The notes: generated by a model from the sequence alone, not told the origin. Positions 9,287 to 17,891 are shown, numbered from the stretch's first letter. The stretch: DNA of 64,000 nucleotides from Ruminococcaceae bacterium FB2012 (GCA_900104495.1 FMXS01000003.1:500774-564773); one strand, 5' to 3'. Numbers and translations: made by a program.

Positions 9287-9304
9287 GGTTAGCGAATGCT
9301 AACC
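9287..9304. promoter_or_regulatory. DtxR-type operator, site 2
   Basis: GGTTAGCGAATGCTAACC, a 7-4-7 perfect palindrome placed just past the -10 element, where a bound repressor would block initiation. Confidence 0.7.
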
Positions 9305-9320
9305 TGTAATGATGCACAGC

Positions 9321-9337
9321 GGTTAGCGATGGCTAAC
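9321..9337. promoter_or_regulatory. DtxR-type operator, site 3
   Basis: GGTTAGCGATGGCTAAC, 34 bases downstream of site 2 and 19 bases before the start codon at 9356. Confidence 0.65.
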
Positions 9338-9355
9338 ATAGGAACGGAGTGAACA

Positions 9356-9640
9356 ATGAGCGTAGTTATAGTAGGCGGCAACGACCGCATGGCAGCAAGA
9401 TACAAGGATATCTGTACGGAGAAGGGCTGCAAGTCAAAGGTGTTCACGCAGATGCCTGCGGACTTCGAGAACAAGATCGGCTCCCCCGATCTGGTGATCG
9501 TCTTCACGGGGACCTGTTCGCACAAGATGCTGGGAAGCGTCAAGAAGCACAGCGAACGTTTGGGAACGCCGGTGAAGCATCTGCACAGTTCCAGCGCCAG
9601 CGCCCTTAAAAATCTGCTTACAAGCTACAAAGGAGCATGA
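9356..9640 (+). CDS. DUF2325 domain protein
   Basis: 94 residues. The pattern SVVIVGGNDRMAARYKDIC at the N-terminus, followed by DLVIVFTGTCSHKML and HLHSSSASALKNLL, matches DUF2325, a small Rossmann-like family of unknown biochemical role. GGAACGGAG precedes the ATG. It heads a three-gene unit (DUF2325, DUF3793, flavodoxin) behind three DtxR-type operators, so it is probably made under metal limitation. The stop codon overlaps an upstream ATG of the next gene. Confidence 0.85.
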   Translation: MSVVIVGGNDRMAARYKDICTEKGCKSKVFTQMPADFENKIGSPDLVIVFTGTCSHKMLGSVKKHSERLGTPVKHLHSSSASALKNLLTSYKGA

Positions 9641-9642
9641 AT

Positions 9643-10206
9643 ATGTCCGTTAACGAGAACCGTCGGTTTGAAATGGCCCTTGCATACCACGCCGCCCCGA
9701 CGCTTATGGGCGAGAAATGCGGCAGCCTGCTTTCGCTTTCCGAGGAGGAATTCGACATAGCAGGCAACGCCGAACTTTTCCTCGGGCAGATGCGCTCCCG
9801 GGGGCTGCGTATGCGTATCATTCCCAAGAAATGCGGGCGTTCGCTGGTGTACGTCTACTCGCAGGAGCTGCTTGAAAAGCGTCTGCAATGCAAAGCGGTA
9901 AGGCGTTTTCTTGCGGGCTGCGGATACTCCGTCACTGACGGCACCGAGGAGCTGCTGGACCGCCTCTGCGAGAGGCTCCGCGCCGACAGCTTCCCTCACG
10001 AGATAGGCATTTTCCTTGACTATCCGCTGGAGGACGTGGAGGGCTTCATCCGAAACTGCGGACAGGGCTGCAAGTTCTGCGGGATGTGGAAGGTCTACGG
10101 AGACGTTGAGAGCGCAAAGCGGAAATTCGAGCGCTTCCGCTGCTGCCGCGCAGAGCTGTGCGGTCAGCTTGAAAAAGGCAAAAGACTGTGCGCGTGTGTC
10201 GCGTAA
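9643..10206 (+). CDS. DUF3793 family protein
   Basis: 187 residues from the ATG at 9643, which has AAGGAG at a normal distance; an ATG six bases earlier is too close to that site. The sequence (LAYHAAPTLMGEKCGSLLSL at the start, HEIGIFLDYPLEDVEGFI in the middle) fits DUF3793. Cysteines cluster near the C-terminus (GQGCKFCGMW and RCCRAELC), which could hold metal or a cluster, though that is a guess. The family is often found beside flavodoxin genes, as here. No signal peptide or membrane segment is visible. Confidence 0.8.
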   Translation: MSVNENRRFEMALAYHAAPTLMGEKCGSLLSLSEEEFDIAGNAELFLGQMRSRGLRMRIIPKKCGRSLVYVYSQELLEKRLQCKAVRRFLAGCGYSVTDGTEELLDRLCERLRADSFPHEIGIFLDYPLEDVEGFIRNCGQGCKFCGMWKVYGDVESAKRKFERFRCCRAELCGQLEKGKRLCACVA

Positions 10207-10234
10207 AGGTTTTGCATAGATTTGGAGGAATAAC

Positions 10235-10642
10235 ATGAAAACAGCAGTTATCTATTGGAGCAGTACAGGCAACACCGAGGCTATGGCAAAGGCCATTGCC
10301 GAAGCGGCGGGAGCCGAGCTGTTCGCGGTGTCGGAGTTCAGCGGAAAGATCTCCGACTATGACAGGGTGGCCTTCGGGTGCAGCGCCATGGGCGCCGAGG
10401 AGCTTGACGACAGCGAGTTCGAGCCCTTCTTCGCCTCGGTGGAGGGCGAGCTTTCGGGCAAGAAGATAGCCCTCTTCGGTTCCTACGGCTGGGGCGACGG
10501 CGAATGGATGCGCAACTGGGCCGAACGCGCCAAGACCGACGGTGCCGAGATCATCGGCGGCGAGGGACTTATCATTAACGAAACTCCCGACGCCGACGGG
10601 CTTGCAAAGTGCGCTGAACTGGGAAAAGCGTTAGCTAACTGA
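10235..10642 (+). CDS. Flavodoxin
   Basis: 135 residues, the usual size of a short-chain flavodoxin. The FMN phosphate loop WSSTGNTEAMA is at residues 8-18, and FGSYGWGDGEW near residue 88 forms the second flavin loop. It would carry electrons in place of ferredoxin. Being the last gene of an operon with DtxR-type operators fits the known habit of making flavodoxin when iron is scarce. TTTGGAGGAA precedes the start. The first copy of the dispersed repeat begins right after the stop codon. Confidence 0.93.
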   Translation: MKTAVIYWSSTGNTEAMAKAIAEAAGAELFAVSEFSGKISDYDRVAFGCSAMGAEELDDSEFEPFFASVEGELSGKKIALFGSYGWGDGEWMRNWAERAKTDGAEIIGGEGLIINETPDADGLAKCAELGKALAN

Positions 10643-10649
10643 AAAAAAA

Positions 10650-11174
10650 GCAGGGGCGTGCCCCTGCACCCTACTCCGCCTATTTACAATGTGTGCGGGC
10701 GGCAGGGTTTGATGAACGGCGGGGTCGAACAAAAGAGGTAAACCCACAAACAAAAGTGGTAAACCCACCAACGAACCAACGTAGAAAAGAACAAAACACA
10801 CCAACGTTGTAAACCCTCAAACGAACCAACGAAGAAAAGAACAAAACGCACAAACGTTGTAAACCCTCAAGCGAACCAACGTAGAAAAGAACAAAACGCA
10901 CAAACGTTGTAAACCCTCAAGCGAACCAACGTAGAAAAGAACAAAACGCACAAACGCAGTTAAGAATCAAACGAACCACCGTCGCAAGAATGCGAGTGCC
11001 GGATTATTCCGGCAATCACAAGTCGATAAGAATTCAAACGTTGTTCGCCGGAATAATCCGTTACATAACGAAAAGCCGTCCGCGACGCGGTGTCCAAGTC
11101 ACATCACGAAACAAACCCAAGCGCCCAAAGGGCGCGCAGCGTGAACTAAAAAGACGCGCAGCGTGAACTAAAAA
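10650..11174 (-). repeat. Dispersed intergenic repeat, copy 1
   Basis: Fills the 545-base gap between flavodoxin and the ZIP gene, in the reverse of the orientation seen at 35693 and 39586. In order it holds a GCAGGGG/CCCCTGC hairpin (10650-10667), a segment related to the right module of other copies, four tandem 50-bp units, a nested inverted repeat (CCGGATTATTCCGG near 11018 against GCCGGAATAATCCG near 11048) absent from other copies, and an end with GCGCCCAAAGGGCGC and two AGTTCACGCTGCGCG-type units. No gene is visible in it. Any promoter for the ZIP operon must lie within it. Confidence 0.8.
10761..10960. repeat. Four tandem 50-bp units
   Basis: Units start at 10761, 10811, 10861 and 10911 (each begins AAACCC); units 3 and 4 are nearly identical. 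Each 50-bp unit is itself a diverged pair of 25-bp units of the kind seen in copies 2 and 3. The repeats are contiguous, without unique spacers. Confidence 0.85.
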
Positions 11175-11187
11175 AGGAGATGACAGT

Positions 11188-11982
11188 ATGAGCAGTTCGA
11201 TGCGGATCGCAGCCGGGCTGCTCATTCCTTTTGCGGGGACGACTGCCGGCTCGGCCTGCGTGTTCTTTATGAAGGAACGGCTGGGACGTTCCGCGGAGCG
11301 TGTGCTTACCGGGTTCGCGGCGGGAGTCATGGTGGCGGCAAGCGTATGGAGCCTGCTTATCCCCGCGCTGGAGCAGTCGGAGGAAAAAATGGGGAGGATG
11401 AAATTCATCCCCGCGGTGACAGGCTTTCTTGCGGGGATATTTTTCCTGCTTCTGCTGGACAGGCTGATACCTCACCTGCACCTCGACAGCGACTCTCCCG
11501 AGGGCATAAAGACCCGCAGACTTCCCAAAAACGCCATGATGCTCCTTGCGGTGACTCTCCACAACATCCCCGAGGGAATGGCGGTGGGAGTGGTCTATGC
11601 GGGGTTCATCTACGAAAGCGGAGGCCTAACCTCCGCGGGAGCGCTGGCCCTTGCGGTGGGCATTGCCATACAGAATTTCCCCGAGGGAGCGATAATCTCC
11701 ATGCCCCTTCGGGCGGAAGGGATGAGCAGGACCAAGGCTTTCATCTTCGGCACCCTTTCGGGAGCCGTGGAGCCCGCCGGTACGGCGCTGACCATACTTG
11801 CGGCGGGATTCGTGGTGCCGCTGATGCCCTACCTCCTCAGCTTTGCGGCGGGAGCTATGCTCTATGTGGTGGTGGAGGAGCTTATCCCCGAAATGTCCTC
11901 GGGAGAGCATTCAAACCTCGGGACCGTGGCCTTCGCCTTCGGCTTCGCGGTGATGATGACCCTGGACTGCACTTTAGGATGA
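11188..11982 (+). CDS. ZIP family metal transporter
   Basis: 264 residues with about eight hydrophobic segments. The two signature stretches of ZIP permeases are present: LHNIPEGMAVG near residue 128 (helix 4) and IQNFPEGAIIS near residue 162 (helix 5), which form the metal site. A histidine-containing loop (RLIPHLHLDSDS) precedes them. The likely substrate is zinc, iron or manganese imported into the cytoplasm. AAAAGGAGATG precedes the ATG. It may start the operon that ends with the DtxR-family regulator at 17210; no DtxR-type operator was found directly upstream. Confidence 0.88.
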   Translation: MSSSMRIAAGLLIPFAGTTAGSACVFFMKERLGRSAERVLTGFAAGVMVAASVWSLLIPALEQSEEKMGRMKFIPAVTGFLAGIFFLLLLDRLIPHLHLDSDSPEGIKTRRLPKNAMMLLAVTLHNIPEGMAVGVVYAGFIYESGGLTSAGALALAVGIAIQNFPEGAIISMPLRAEGMSRTKAFIFGTLSGAVEPAGTALTILAAGFVVPLMPYLLSFAAGAMLYVVVEELIPEMSSGEHSNLGTVAFAFGFAVMMTLDCTLG

Positions 11983-12000
11983 AAGAACGGAGTATGAAAA

Positions 12001-12708
12001 ATGGAAAAAACAGCAGTTGAATTCAAGGATGTAGTCAAGACCTACGGCAAGGGCGACGGCTTGCAGACGGCGGTGGACCACGTCAGCTTTACGATAAACG
12101 AGGGTGAGTTCGTGGTGATACTCGGGCGCTCGGGAGCGGGCAAATCCACGGTGCTGAATATGCTGGGCGGTATGGATAAGCCCACCGAAGGGACCATCAC
12201 CGTCGGGGGCGAGGAAGTCTCCGCTATGAGCGACAAGCAGCTCTCGGAGTACCGCGCCGATACCATAGGCTTTATTTTCCAGTTCTACAATCTGATACCC
12301 GGGCTGACAGCCTTTGAAAATGTCGCTCTCGTCAAGGACATAAAGAAAGATGCTCTCGACGCAGGAGAGATGCTCGACAAGGTCGGTCTCTCGAATCAGA
12401 AAAACAAGTTCCCCGCGCAGATGTCCGGCGGTCAGCAGCAAAGAGTTTCCATAGCCCGCGCTCTCGCCAAAAAGCCGAAGATCATCCTCGGTGACGAACC
12501 CACGGGAGCCCTTGATTCCGAGACGGGGCTTATCGTCCTCGATATGCTGCAAAAGCTCTCCACCGAGGACGGACAGACGGTCATACTTGTGACGCACAAC
12601 GCCGACATCGCCAAGTGCGCCAACCGCGTGATACATATGCGAAACGGCAAGATCAAGTCGATAAAGACCAACGACAAGCCGCTGTCGGTCCACGACATCG
12701 AGTGGTGA
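12001..12708 (+). CDS. ABC transporter ATPase (MacB/LolD type)
   Basis: 235 residues. Walker A is GRSGAGKSTVLNML near residue 40, the signature is MSGGQQQRVSIARAL, and Walker B is IILGDEPTGALD followed by VILVTHNADIA. The overall form is that of ATPases paired with FtsX-type permeases, which move lipids, peptides or toxic compounds rather than small nutrients. The permease gene follows after about 18 bases. It begins 18 bases after the ZIP gene, so the two are probably in one transcript. Confidence 0.92.
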   Translation: MEKTAVEFKDVVKTYGKGDGLQTAVDHVSFTINEGEFVVILGRSGAGKSTVLNMLGGMDKPTEGTITVGGEEVSAMSDKQLSEYRADTIGFIFQFYNLIPGLTAFENVALVKDIKKDALDAGEMLDKVGLSNQKNKFPAQMSGGQQQRVSIARALAKKPKIILGDEPTGALDSETGLIVLDMLQKLSTEDGQTVILVTHNADIAKCANRVIHMRNGKIKSIKTNDKPLSVHDIEW

Positions 12709-12726
12709 CGGGGGGCGGTGTTCGGT

Positions 12727-15021
12727 ATGCTTAAACGCAAAATGCTGCGGGACCTCAAAAATAACTTCGCGCAGTTCTTTTCGATATTCATTCTCTCGGC
12801 AGTTGCGCTGTGGTGCTATACTGGGTTTCAGGCAAATGTCCTCGGCGGCACACAAGCGCGTGAGGCGTTCGATGAAAAATCGAACTTTTCGGACGGCTGG
12901 CTCTACGGCGCGGATATGAACGACAGCAAAGCAGAAAAGCTCGCCTCGGTATCGGGTATCAAGGACGTTCAGCAGCGCATTGAAATGCTGGGCAAGGCGG
13001 ACGAGAAATACAACTCCGCTGAGCTTTACTGCTACTTCCAGTCGGAGCAGAAAGTCACCAAGCCTTATACAATAAAGGGCGCTGATTACAACCCCGCCGA
13101 CAAGGAGGGCGTGTGGCTGTTTTTCAAGTTTGCGGATGCCTGGAAGCTGAATATCGGTGACCGCTTCACGGCTCACGTTCTCGGGCAGGACATCGACAAG
13201 GAAATAAAAGGCTTCGTCACCACACCCGAATACGAATTCGCCTGCGCCTCCACGGATGCGGACACGGATTTCCACAACATCGGCATGGCGTATATGTCGA
13301 TAGATTCGCTGCCGGAGGAGCTTCGTCAGTTCAACGAGCTGGTGTTCACCTGCGAGGGGGACCCGCTGAAACTGGAAAGCGATATTTCCAAAGCCCTTAA
13401 CGGCGAGTACGCCTATCTTGCGGACCGCAAGAGCCTTGACGGCTACAACCGCCTTACCGACGAGCTTGCTCAGCACGACAGCTTTTCCTACATTTTCTCG
13501 GGCGTGTTCGTGGCGATAGCGGTGCTGGTCATCACCACCACGATGAAGCGTATGGTCGCACAGCAGCGCACGCAGATAGGCACCCTCAACGCCCTCGGAA
13601 TGAAAAACGGCAGGATAATGACCCACTATCTCAGCTTCAGCGTGCTGCTTTCGGCGCTGGGCTGCGGGGCGGGCATCGTCCTCGGCATCTTCACCTTTGG
13701 AAAAATGATGGTGAATATGTTCAGCCAGTTCTACACCGTCCCCGCATGGAAAGCGGGGTACGACTTCAAGAGCATCATCCTCTCGGCGGTGATAGTGGCG
13801 GTCTGCGCGGGAGCGGCTTTCCTCAGCTGCCGTCAGATCTTGAAGATACACCCCTCGGAGGCTCTGCGTCCTGCGGCTGCAAAGACCGCAAATCCCTGTA
13901 TCTTCGAGCGTCTGCCCTTTTGGAACAGGCTGGGCTTCAACGCGAGATACAACCTGCGGGACATCTCCCGCTCCAAGCTGCGGGCGGTAATGGGCTGCGC
14001 GGGAACGATGCTGGGTATGCTGATAATGTCCCTCGGCATGGGTGCATACGACACCGTTGACTACGTCAAGAAATGGTACTTTGAGGACATACAGAACTAC
14101 GAACAGCAGGTGCTCTTCAAGGACAGCTGCACCCTCTCCGAGGCCGAGGAGCTGGAAGCCCTTATCGGCGGCGAGCTCATCGGCGGGGATATGATCTCCG
14201 TGGCGGCGAGCAGACACCCCACCTCCGACGAGATCGTGAGCTGCAAGCTGACCGTTACCGAGGGAAAGGGGCTGTTCCGCGTTTCCGACCGTGAGCTTGA
14301 GGTCACGCCTTTGGAAGAAGGCACCGTTGCCATCACCATGAAGCAGGCGGATAAGCTGGGTCTCAAAAAGGGCGACACGGTCTACTGGAAATCGGCCTCG
14401 GGGAACGAGTGGAACGAAAACAAGATAGGCTTCATTTCCCGTCACCCGTCGGTCATCGGTATCTCGATGCTCCGCAGCGATTACGAGAAACAGGGCTTTG
14501 AATTCAAGCCGACGATGCTCGTCTCCAAAAACGACTGCTCCAAGGCAAAGAGCTATAACTGCGTGTCGGCTGTTCACGATATGGCAGACATCCGCGCCGC
14601 CTTTGACAAGAGCATGGAAGTCATGGACCTGCTGGTGTACTTTATGATATTCTTTGCGGCGCTGCTGATAATCGTGGTGCTTTACAATTCGGGGAACCTT
14701 TCCTTCAACGAGCGCGAAAAGGAGTTCGCCACGCTGAAGGTCATGGGCTTCAAGAGCGGAGCCATAAGGCGGCTTATCTCCACGCAGAATCTGTGGCTGT
14801 CGGTCATCGGAGTGTTTCTGGGGCTCCCCTTCGGACGCATGGCTTTACAGGCCATGATGGACTCCAACGGCGACGTCATCGACTGGCCCTGCTATGTGAG
14901 CCCGCTGGCCTATTTCATCTCGGCAGCCTTCGTTATGGGCGTGTCGATACTGGTAGGCTTTATGTTCTCGCGCCGCATCAAGCGGATAGATATGGTGGGC
15001 GTGCTGAAAGGCATTGAATGA
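12727..15021 (+). CDS. FtsX-type ABC permease, double-domain
   Basis: 764 residues from the ATG at 12727; a GTG at 12718 is an alternative start. An N-terminal membrane helix is followed by an external domain (about 45-250), three helices, a second helix-and-external-domain module beginning near LRDISRSKLRAVMGCAGTML, and three final helices ending in RRIKRIDMVGVLKG. This is the two-FtsX layout of large export permeases. It partners the ATPase just upstream. The substrate is unknown. The reverse strand carries an 867-codon open frame here, which is a codon-bias shadow. Confidence 0.88.
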   Translation: MLKRKMLRDLKNNFAQFFSIFILSAVALWCYTGFQANVLGGTQAREAFDEKSNFSDGWLYGADMNDSKAEKLASVSGIKDVQQRIEMLGKADEKYNSAELYCYFQSEQKVTKPYTIKGADYNPADKEGVWLFFKFADAWKLNIGDRFTAHVLGQDIDKEIKGFVTTPEYEFACASTDADTDFHNIGMAYMSIDSLPEELRQFNELVFTCEGDPLKLESDISKALNGEYAYLADRKSLDGYNRLTDELAQHDSFSYIFSGVFVAIAVLVITTTMKRMVAQQRTQIGTLNALGMKNGRIMTHYLSFSVLLSALGCGAGIVLGIFTFGKMMVNMFSQFYTVPAWKAGYDFKSIILSAVIVAVCAGAAFLSCRQILKIHPSEALRPAAAKTANPCIFERLPFWNRLGFNARYNLRDISRSKLRAVMGCAGTMLGMLIMSLGMGAYDTVDYVKKWYFEDIQNYEQQVLFKDSCTLSEAEELEALIGGELIGGDMISVAASRHPTSDEIVSCKLTVTEGKGLFRVSDRELEVTPLEEGTVAITMKQADKLGLKKGDTVYWKSASGNEWNENKIGFISRHPSVIGISMLRSDYEKQGFEFKPTMLVSKNDCSKAKSYNCVSAVHDMADIRAAFDKSMEVMDLLVYFMIFFAALLIIVVLYNSGNLSFNEREKEFATLKVMGFKSGAIRRLISTQNLWLSVIGVFLGLPFGRMALQAMMDSNGDVIDWPCYVSPLAYFISAAFVMGVSILVGFMFSRRIKRIDMVGVLKGIE

Positions 15022-15037
15022 TAAGGAGATGTTTGTT

Positions 15038-16036
15038 ATGAGATTCAGCGAACAGGACAGGGTCGTCAAGGCCCCCGATGCTCTGAACAGCAGAGCTTAC
15101 AGGCTGACAAAGGCGATAGTGAGCAAAGCCGACCTGAAAAGGAGCATGAGGGGAACGAGAGAGGAAGTCCTCGCCAGGGCCGCTAAGATGAACCGCAAGC
15201 GCCGTTTCGTGATGCCCACGGACAGCAAGGCGCATTACACCGATCATCTGATACAGGGAAGGTATCACTGCCTTGAAGTCGATACCGCAAAGACCCGCAG
15301 CAAAAACGCGGTGCTGTTCGTGTTCGGCGGAGGGATGATCCTCGGCTCGGACAAGGCGGACGTGGGGCTCTCGCGGAAGATCGCAGAAACCGTGGGCGCG
15401 GATGTGTGGTTCCCCTACTATCCCCTGTGCCACAAGCACGATATGCTCGAAAACGTGCGGATGATATTTGAGTGCTATGCGAAGATGCTGAGATTTTACG
15501 CTCCCGAGCGTATCGTCCTGCTGGGATTTTCCTCGGGGGCGGCGCTGATACTCGACCTTATCACCTACATCAACGAACTGAATGACGGCGGGGAGAACAT
15601 CCCCATGCCCGGGCTGATGATACCCGTTTCCCCCGGGAGCGTGCCCGTCACCGATGAGGAAAAGAAGGCTCTTCACCGGCTTGCCGAACGGGATATAATG
15701 ATACCCGAGGAATATATGTATACCGCACGTGAGATCATGTGCTGCGGCAGAGATGTCCCCGAAAAATATCTCGCCACGGCTCACGGTGATTTCAGGAATG
15801 CTCCGATCACCCATTTCTACTACGGCAGCGCCGAGGCGCTTTATGCCTTCGCACCGAGCTATGCCGAGAGCTTCCGCAAAGCGGGAGCCGAATGCGTTAT
15901 CCACGTCGGCAAGGGGATGCACCACTGCTACGCGCTGCAATACTTCATCCCCGGATGCAAGCCCGCGTACAATGAGATAATGCGGCGCATCAAAAAGCAC
16001 TTCACAAGTCCCGCCGGAAAGGAGACGGAAAAATGA
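15038..16036 (+). CDS. Alpha/beta hydrolase (esterase-like)
   Basis: 332 residues from the ATG at 15038, with AAGGAG nine bases before; an upstream in-frame TTG is less likely. The fold is shown by LFVFGGGMILG (oxyanion-hole GGG, in the manner of hormone-sensitive-lipase esterases), the nucleophile motif LLGFSSGAALI, and a C-terminal GMHHCYAL that can supply the catalytic histidine. There is no signal peptide. The substrate is unknown; a lipid or acyl ester would fit beside an FtsX-type exporter. The end overlaps the methyltransferase gene by four bases. Confidence 0.8.
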   Translation: MRFSEQDRVVKAPDALNSRAYRLTKAIVSKADLKRSMRGTREEVLARAAKMNRKRRFVMPTDSKAHYTDHLIQGRYHCLEVDTAKTRSKNAVLFVFGGGMILGSDKADVGLSRKIAETVGADVWFPYYPLCHKHDMLENVRMIFECYAKMLRFYAPERIVLLGFSSGAALILDLITYINELNDGGENIPMPGLMIPVSPGSVPVTDEEKKALHRLAERDIMIPEEYMYTAREIMCCGRDVPEKYLATAHGDFRNAPITHFYYGSAEALYAFAPSYAESFRKAGAECVIHVGKGMHHCYALQYFIPGCKPAYNEIMRRIKKHFTSPAGKETEK

Positions 16037-16689
16037 CATCCAAGGAGTACAAGGACTTATCCGTAAAGGAGTTCACCAAGGCCGCCGCGATCTACGAGAC
16101 AGATCACGCGGGAGTCTACAATATGTGCAAAAAGGACTATCCCGATGTGCTGGCGGAGCTGGAAAAGGAACCCTTCACCGACCTTCTCGACTGCGGCTGC
16201 GGCACCGCGCCGATGCTCACTCTGCTCCACGAGAAATATCCCGAAAAGCACTACACGGGCATTGACCTCACTCCGAAAATGATAGAAGCGGCGAAAGCGA
16301 AGAATATGGAAGGAGTGGAACTTGTGGTGGGAGACTGCGAAAATCTCCCCTTCGCGGAGAACTCTTTCGACGCGGTGATATGCTGTCAGAGCTTTCACCA
16401 CTATCCCAACGTGCAGGATTTCTTCGACAGCGTTTGCCGCGTGCTGCGTCCCGGCGGGCGGCTCGTCCTGCGGGATATGACCATGAAATCGGGAGCGGTG
16501 AGGTGGTTCTGCAATCACATCGAGATGCCTTTGGCGCATCTTGTGGGTCACGGAGATGTCCGCATCTACGGCAGAGAGGATGTGCGCCGCCTTTGCAGAA
16601 ATGCGGGTCTGCATCTGGAGGTCTTTGAAAAGCGGGACTTCTGCCGCCTTCACGCGGTGGCAAGAAAGCCCGAAAAAAGAAGGCGGTGA
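16033..16689 (+). CDS. Class I SAM-dependent methyltransferase
   Basis: 218 residues. Motif I is LLDCGCGTAPML, followed by YTGIDLTPKMIEAA, VVGDCENLPF and the post-I motif FDAVICCQSFHHY, then RVLRPGGRLVLRD. This is the methyltransferase-11 type, which acts on small molecules or lipids. The four-base ATGA overlap with the hydrolase gene indicates coupled translation. Its substrate cannot be told from sequence. Confidence 0.88.
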   Translation: MTSKEYKDLSVKEFTKAAAIYETDHAGVYNMCKKDYPDVLAELEKEPFTDLLDCGCGTAPMLTLLHEKYPEKHYTGIDLTPKMIEAAKAKNMEGVELVVGDCENLPFAENSFDAVICCQSFHHYPNVQDFFDSVCRVLRPGGRLVLRDMTMKSGAVRWFCNHIEMPLAHLVGHGDVRIYGREDVRRLCRNAGLHLEVFEKRDFCRLHAVARKPEKRRR

Positions 16690-16694
16690 TATGA

Positions 16695-17189
16695 ATGCTC
16701 GTTACCTTCCTTCTTGCCCTTGCCGTTATCGCAGCGGTGATGCTGATGCTCTTTTCGGCGGTGGCTTTAGTCCAGGACAAGCGGCTGTTTTCCACCGCGC
16801 CCAAGGACGTCCAGGCCGCGGTACAGCCCAAGCCCGAGCGCTTCAAGGGACAGCATCTCATCGGCTGGAAGCTGATATTCCTGTCCCTGCTGATGATAAT
16901 CTGCGCGGCGGTCATCGCCGTGTGGGACGGCGTGAAAAACGGCTTCACATTCTGGCAGTTCTTCGCAAGGTTCCTGATAATACTTTACTGCTACAAGGCC
17001 TTCGATATGGTCTGCTTCGACTGGCTGCTGCTGACGAAGTCACACTTCTTTCAGCACTATTATCCCGAGACCGAGGGCTGTGAGAGCTATCGGAAATTCG
17101 GCTTCAATCTGCGCTCGCAGCTGATAAAGCTGGCGGTGTTCCCCATAGTCTCCGCGGCGGCCGCAGGGATATGTATGCTGATAAAATAA
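16695..17189 (+). CDS. Membrane protein of unknown function
   Basis: 164 residues with four hydrophobic segments (about 3-25, 58-80, 88-108 and 142-162). I do not recognise the family. A loop with SHFFQHYYPETEGCESYRKFGFN lies between the third and fourth helices and looks conserved in character. It lies six bases after the methyltransferase gene and shortly before the DtxR-family gene, so it belongs to the same transcript. Confidence 0.65.
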   Translation: MLVTFLLALAVIAAVMLMLFSAVALVQDKRLFSTAPKDVQAAVQPKPERFKGQHLIGWKLIFLSLLMIICAAVIAVWDGVKNGFTFWQFFARFLIILYCYKAFDMVCFDWLLLTKSHFFQHYYPETEGCESYRKFGFNLRSQLIKLAVFPIVSAAAAGICMLIK

Positions 17190-17209
17190 CGGGGGAGGAA
17201 AAATATCAA

Positions 17210-17587
17210 ATGCACAGAGAAACACAGGAAAACTATCTGAAGACCATTGCGGATCTCGCGGAGAAAAAAGGCAAGGTCAGGAACATCGACCTGGCGAAGA
17301 CGCTGTCTATCTCCAAGCCCACTGTTACCAACGCTCTGCATCAGCTTGAAGAGGACGGCTGCATAACCCTTGACCGTGAAAACGGCATCCTGCTGACGGA
17401 TGCGGGCAGGGAGATAGCGCTCTCCACCCTTGAACGGCACCGCACCTTCAAGACCATTCTTACCCGTCTGGGCGTGGATGACGCCACCGCCGACCGCGAC
17501 GCCTGCGCTCTTGAGCATTGCGTCAGCGACGAAAGCTACAAGGCCTTTGTGAGGATAAGGGATATGTTCCTCGAAAGCAAGGCATAA
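17210..17587 (+). CDS. DtxR-family metal-dependent regulator
   Basis: 125 residues from the ATG at 17210, after GGGGGAGG. An N-terminal winged helix (NYLKTIADLAEKKGKVRNID, then SKPTVTNALHQLEEDG) and a helical dimer domain with ERHRTFKTILTRLGVDD and DACALEHCVSDE follow the DtxR/MntR layout; His and Glu/Cys in that second domain are the usual metal ligands. The C-terminal SH3-like domain of DtxR and IdeR is absent, as in MntR-like members. It is the best candidate to bind the seven GTTAGC-N4-GCTAAC sites found here. Confidence 0.88.
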   Translation: MHRETQENYLKTIADLAEKKGKVRNIDLAKTLSISKPTVTNALHQLEEDGCITLDRENGILLTDAGREIALSTLERHRTFKTILTRLGVDDATADRDACALEHCVSDESYKAFVRIRDMFLESKA

Positions 17588-17668
17588 GCAGTTGACGGGC
17601 AGGCTTCTTTGTGAGGTAATGCCAAAAGATCAGCTATTGCCGATCACAATGAAACAGAGGTGCTGAAT

Positions 17669-17794
17669 ATGAAGCTTGCGCTTATCGCCGCACTGATCGG
17701 GCATATCATCTGCGGTGTCACGGACTGTCTGCTTGCCTATCCCCGCCGAAGACATGGGTCCGGCGGGAAGTTAGCATATGGTAATCATGAATAA
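17669..17794 (+). pseudogene. Short open frame, possible remnant of a membrane-protein gene
   Basis: 41 codons from ATG with GAGGTG before it. The first 24 residues are hydrophobic (starting MKLALIAALIGHIICGV) and resemble the start of a multi-helix membrane protein of the DUF6796 kind. The frame then turns basic and stops, and an operator palindrome sits on the last codons. It is either a truncated gene or a chance frame. Confidence 0.3.
17770..17785. promoter_or_regulatory. DtxR-type operator, site 4
   Basis: GTTAGCATATGGTAAT, two mismatches from the palindrome, 67 bases before the promoter at 17852. Confidence 0.5.
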
Positions 17795-17851
17795 CGGAGC
17801 CTGCTTTTGACGTGAAATTTTGTATCTGCCTACAAAATCATGACCGCCTGC

Positions 17852-17880
17852 TTGACTTTTGTTCAGCGCTGTGATAATAT
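17852..17880 (+). promoter_or_regulatory. Strong promoter upstream of the FTR1 gene
   Basis: TTGACT at 17852-17857, a 17-base spacer and TAATAT at 17875-17880. Transcription should begin near 17887, inside an operator palindrome. Confidence 0.7.
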
Positions 17881-17891
17881 AATTACTGTGA

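Noticed and set aside
10628..10640. GTTAGCTAAC at the end of the flavodoxin gene as another operator
   Set aside because: The arms overlap instead of being spaced by four bases, and the sequence is explained by the codons for Ala-Leu-Ala-Asn.
10761..10960. Possible CRISPR array
   Set aside because: The units are contiguous 50-bp direct repeats without unique spacers, and no cas gene is near.
11974..14577. Very long open frame (867 codons) on the minus strand
   Set aside because: It lies opposite the ABC ATPase and permease genes, has no known motifs, and its composition (rich in His, Arg, Val) is that of a codon-bias shadow.
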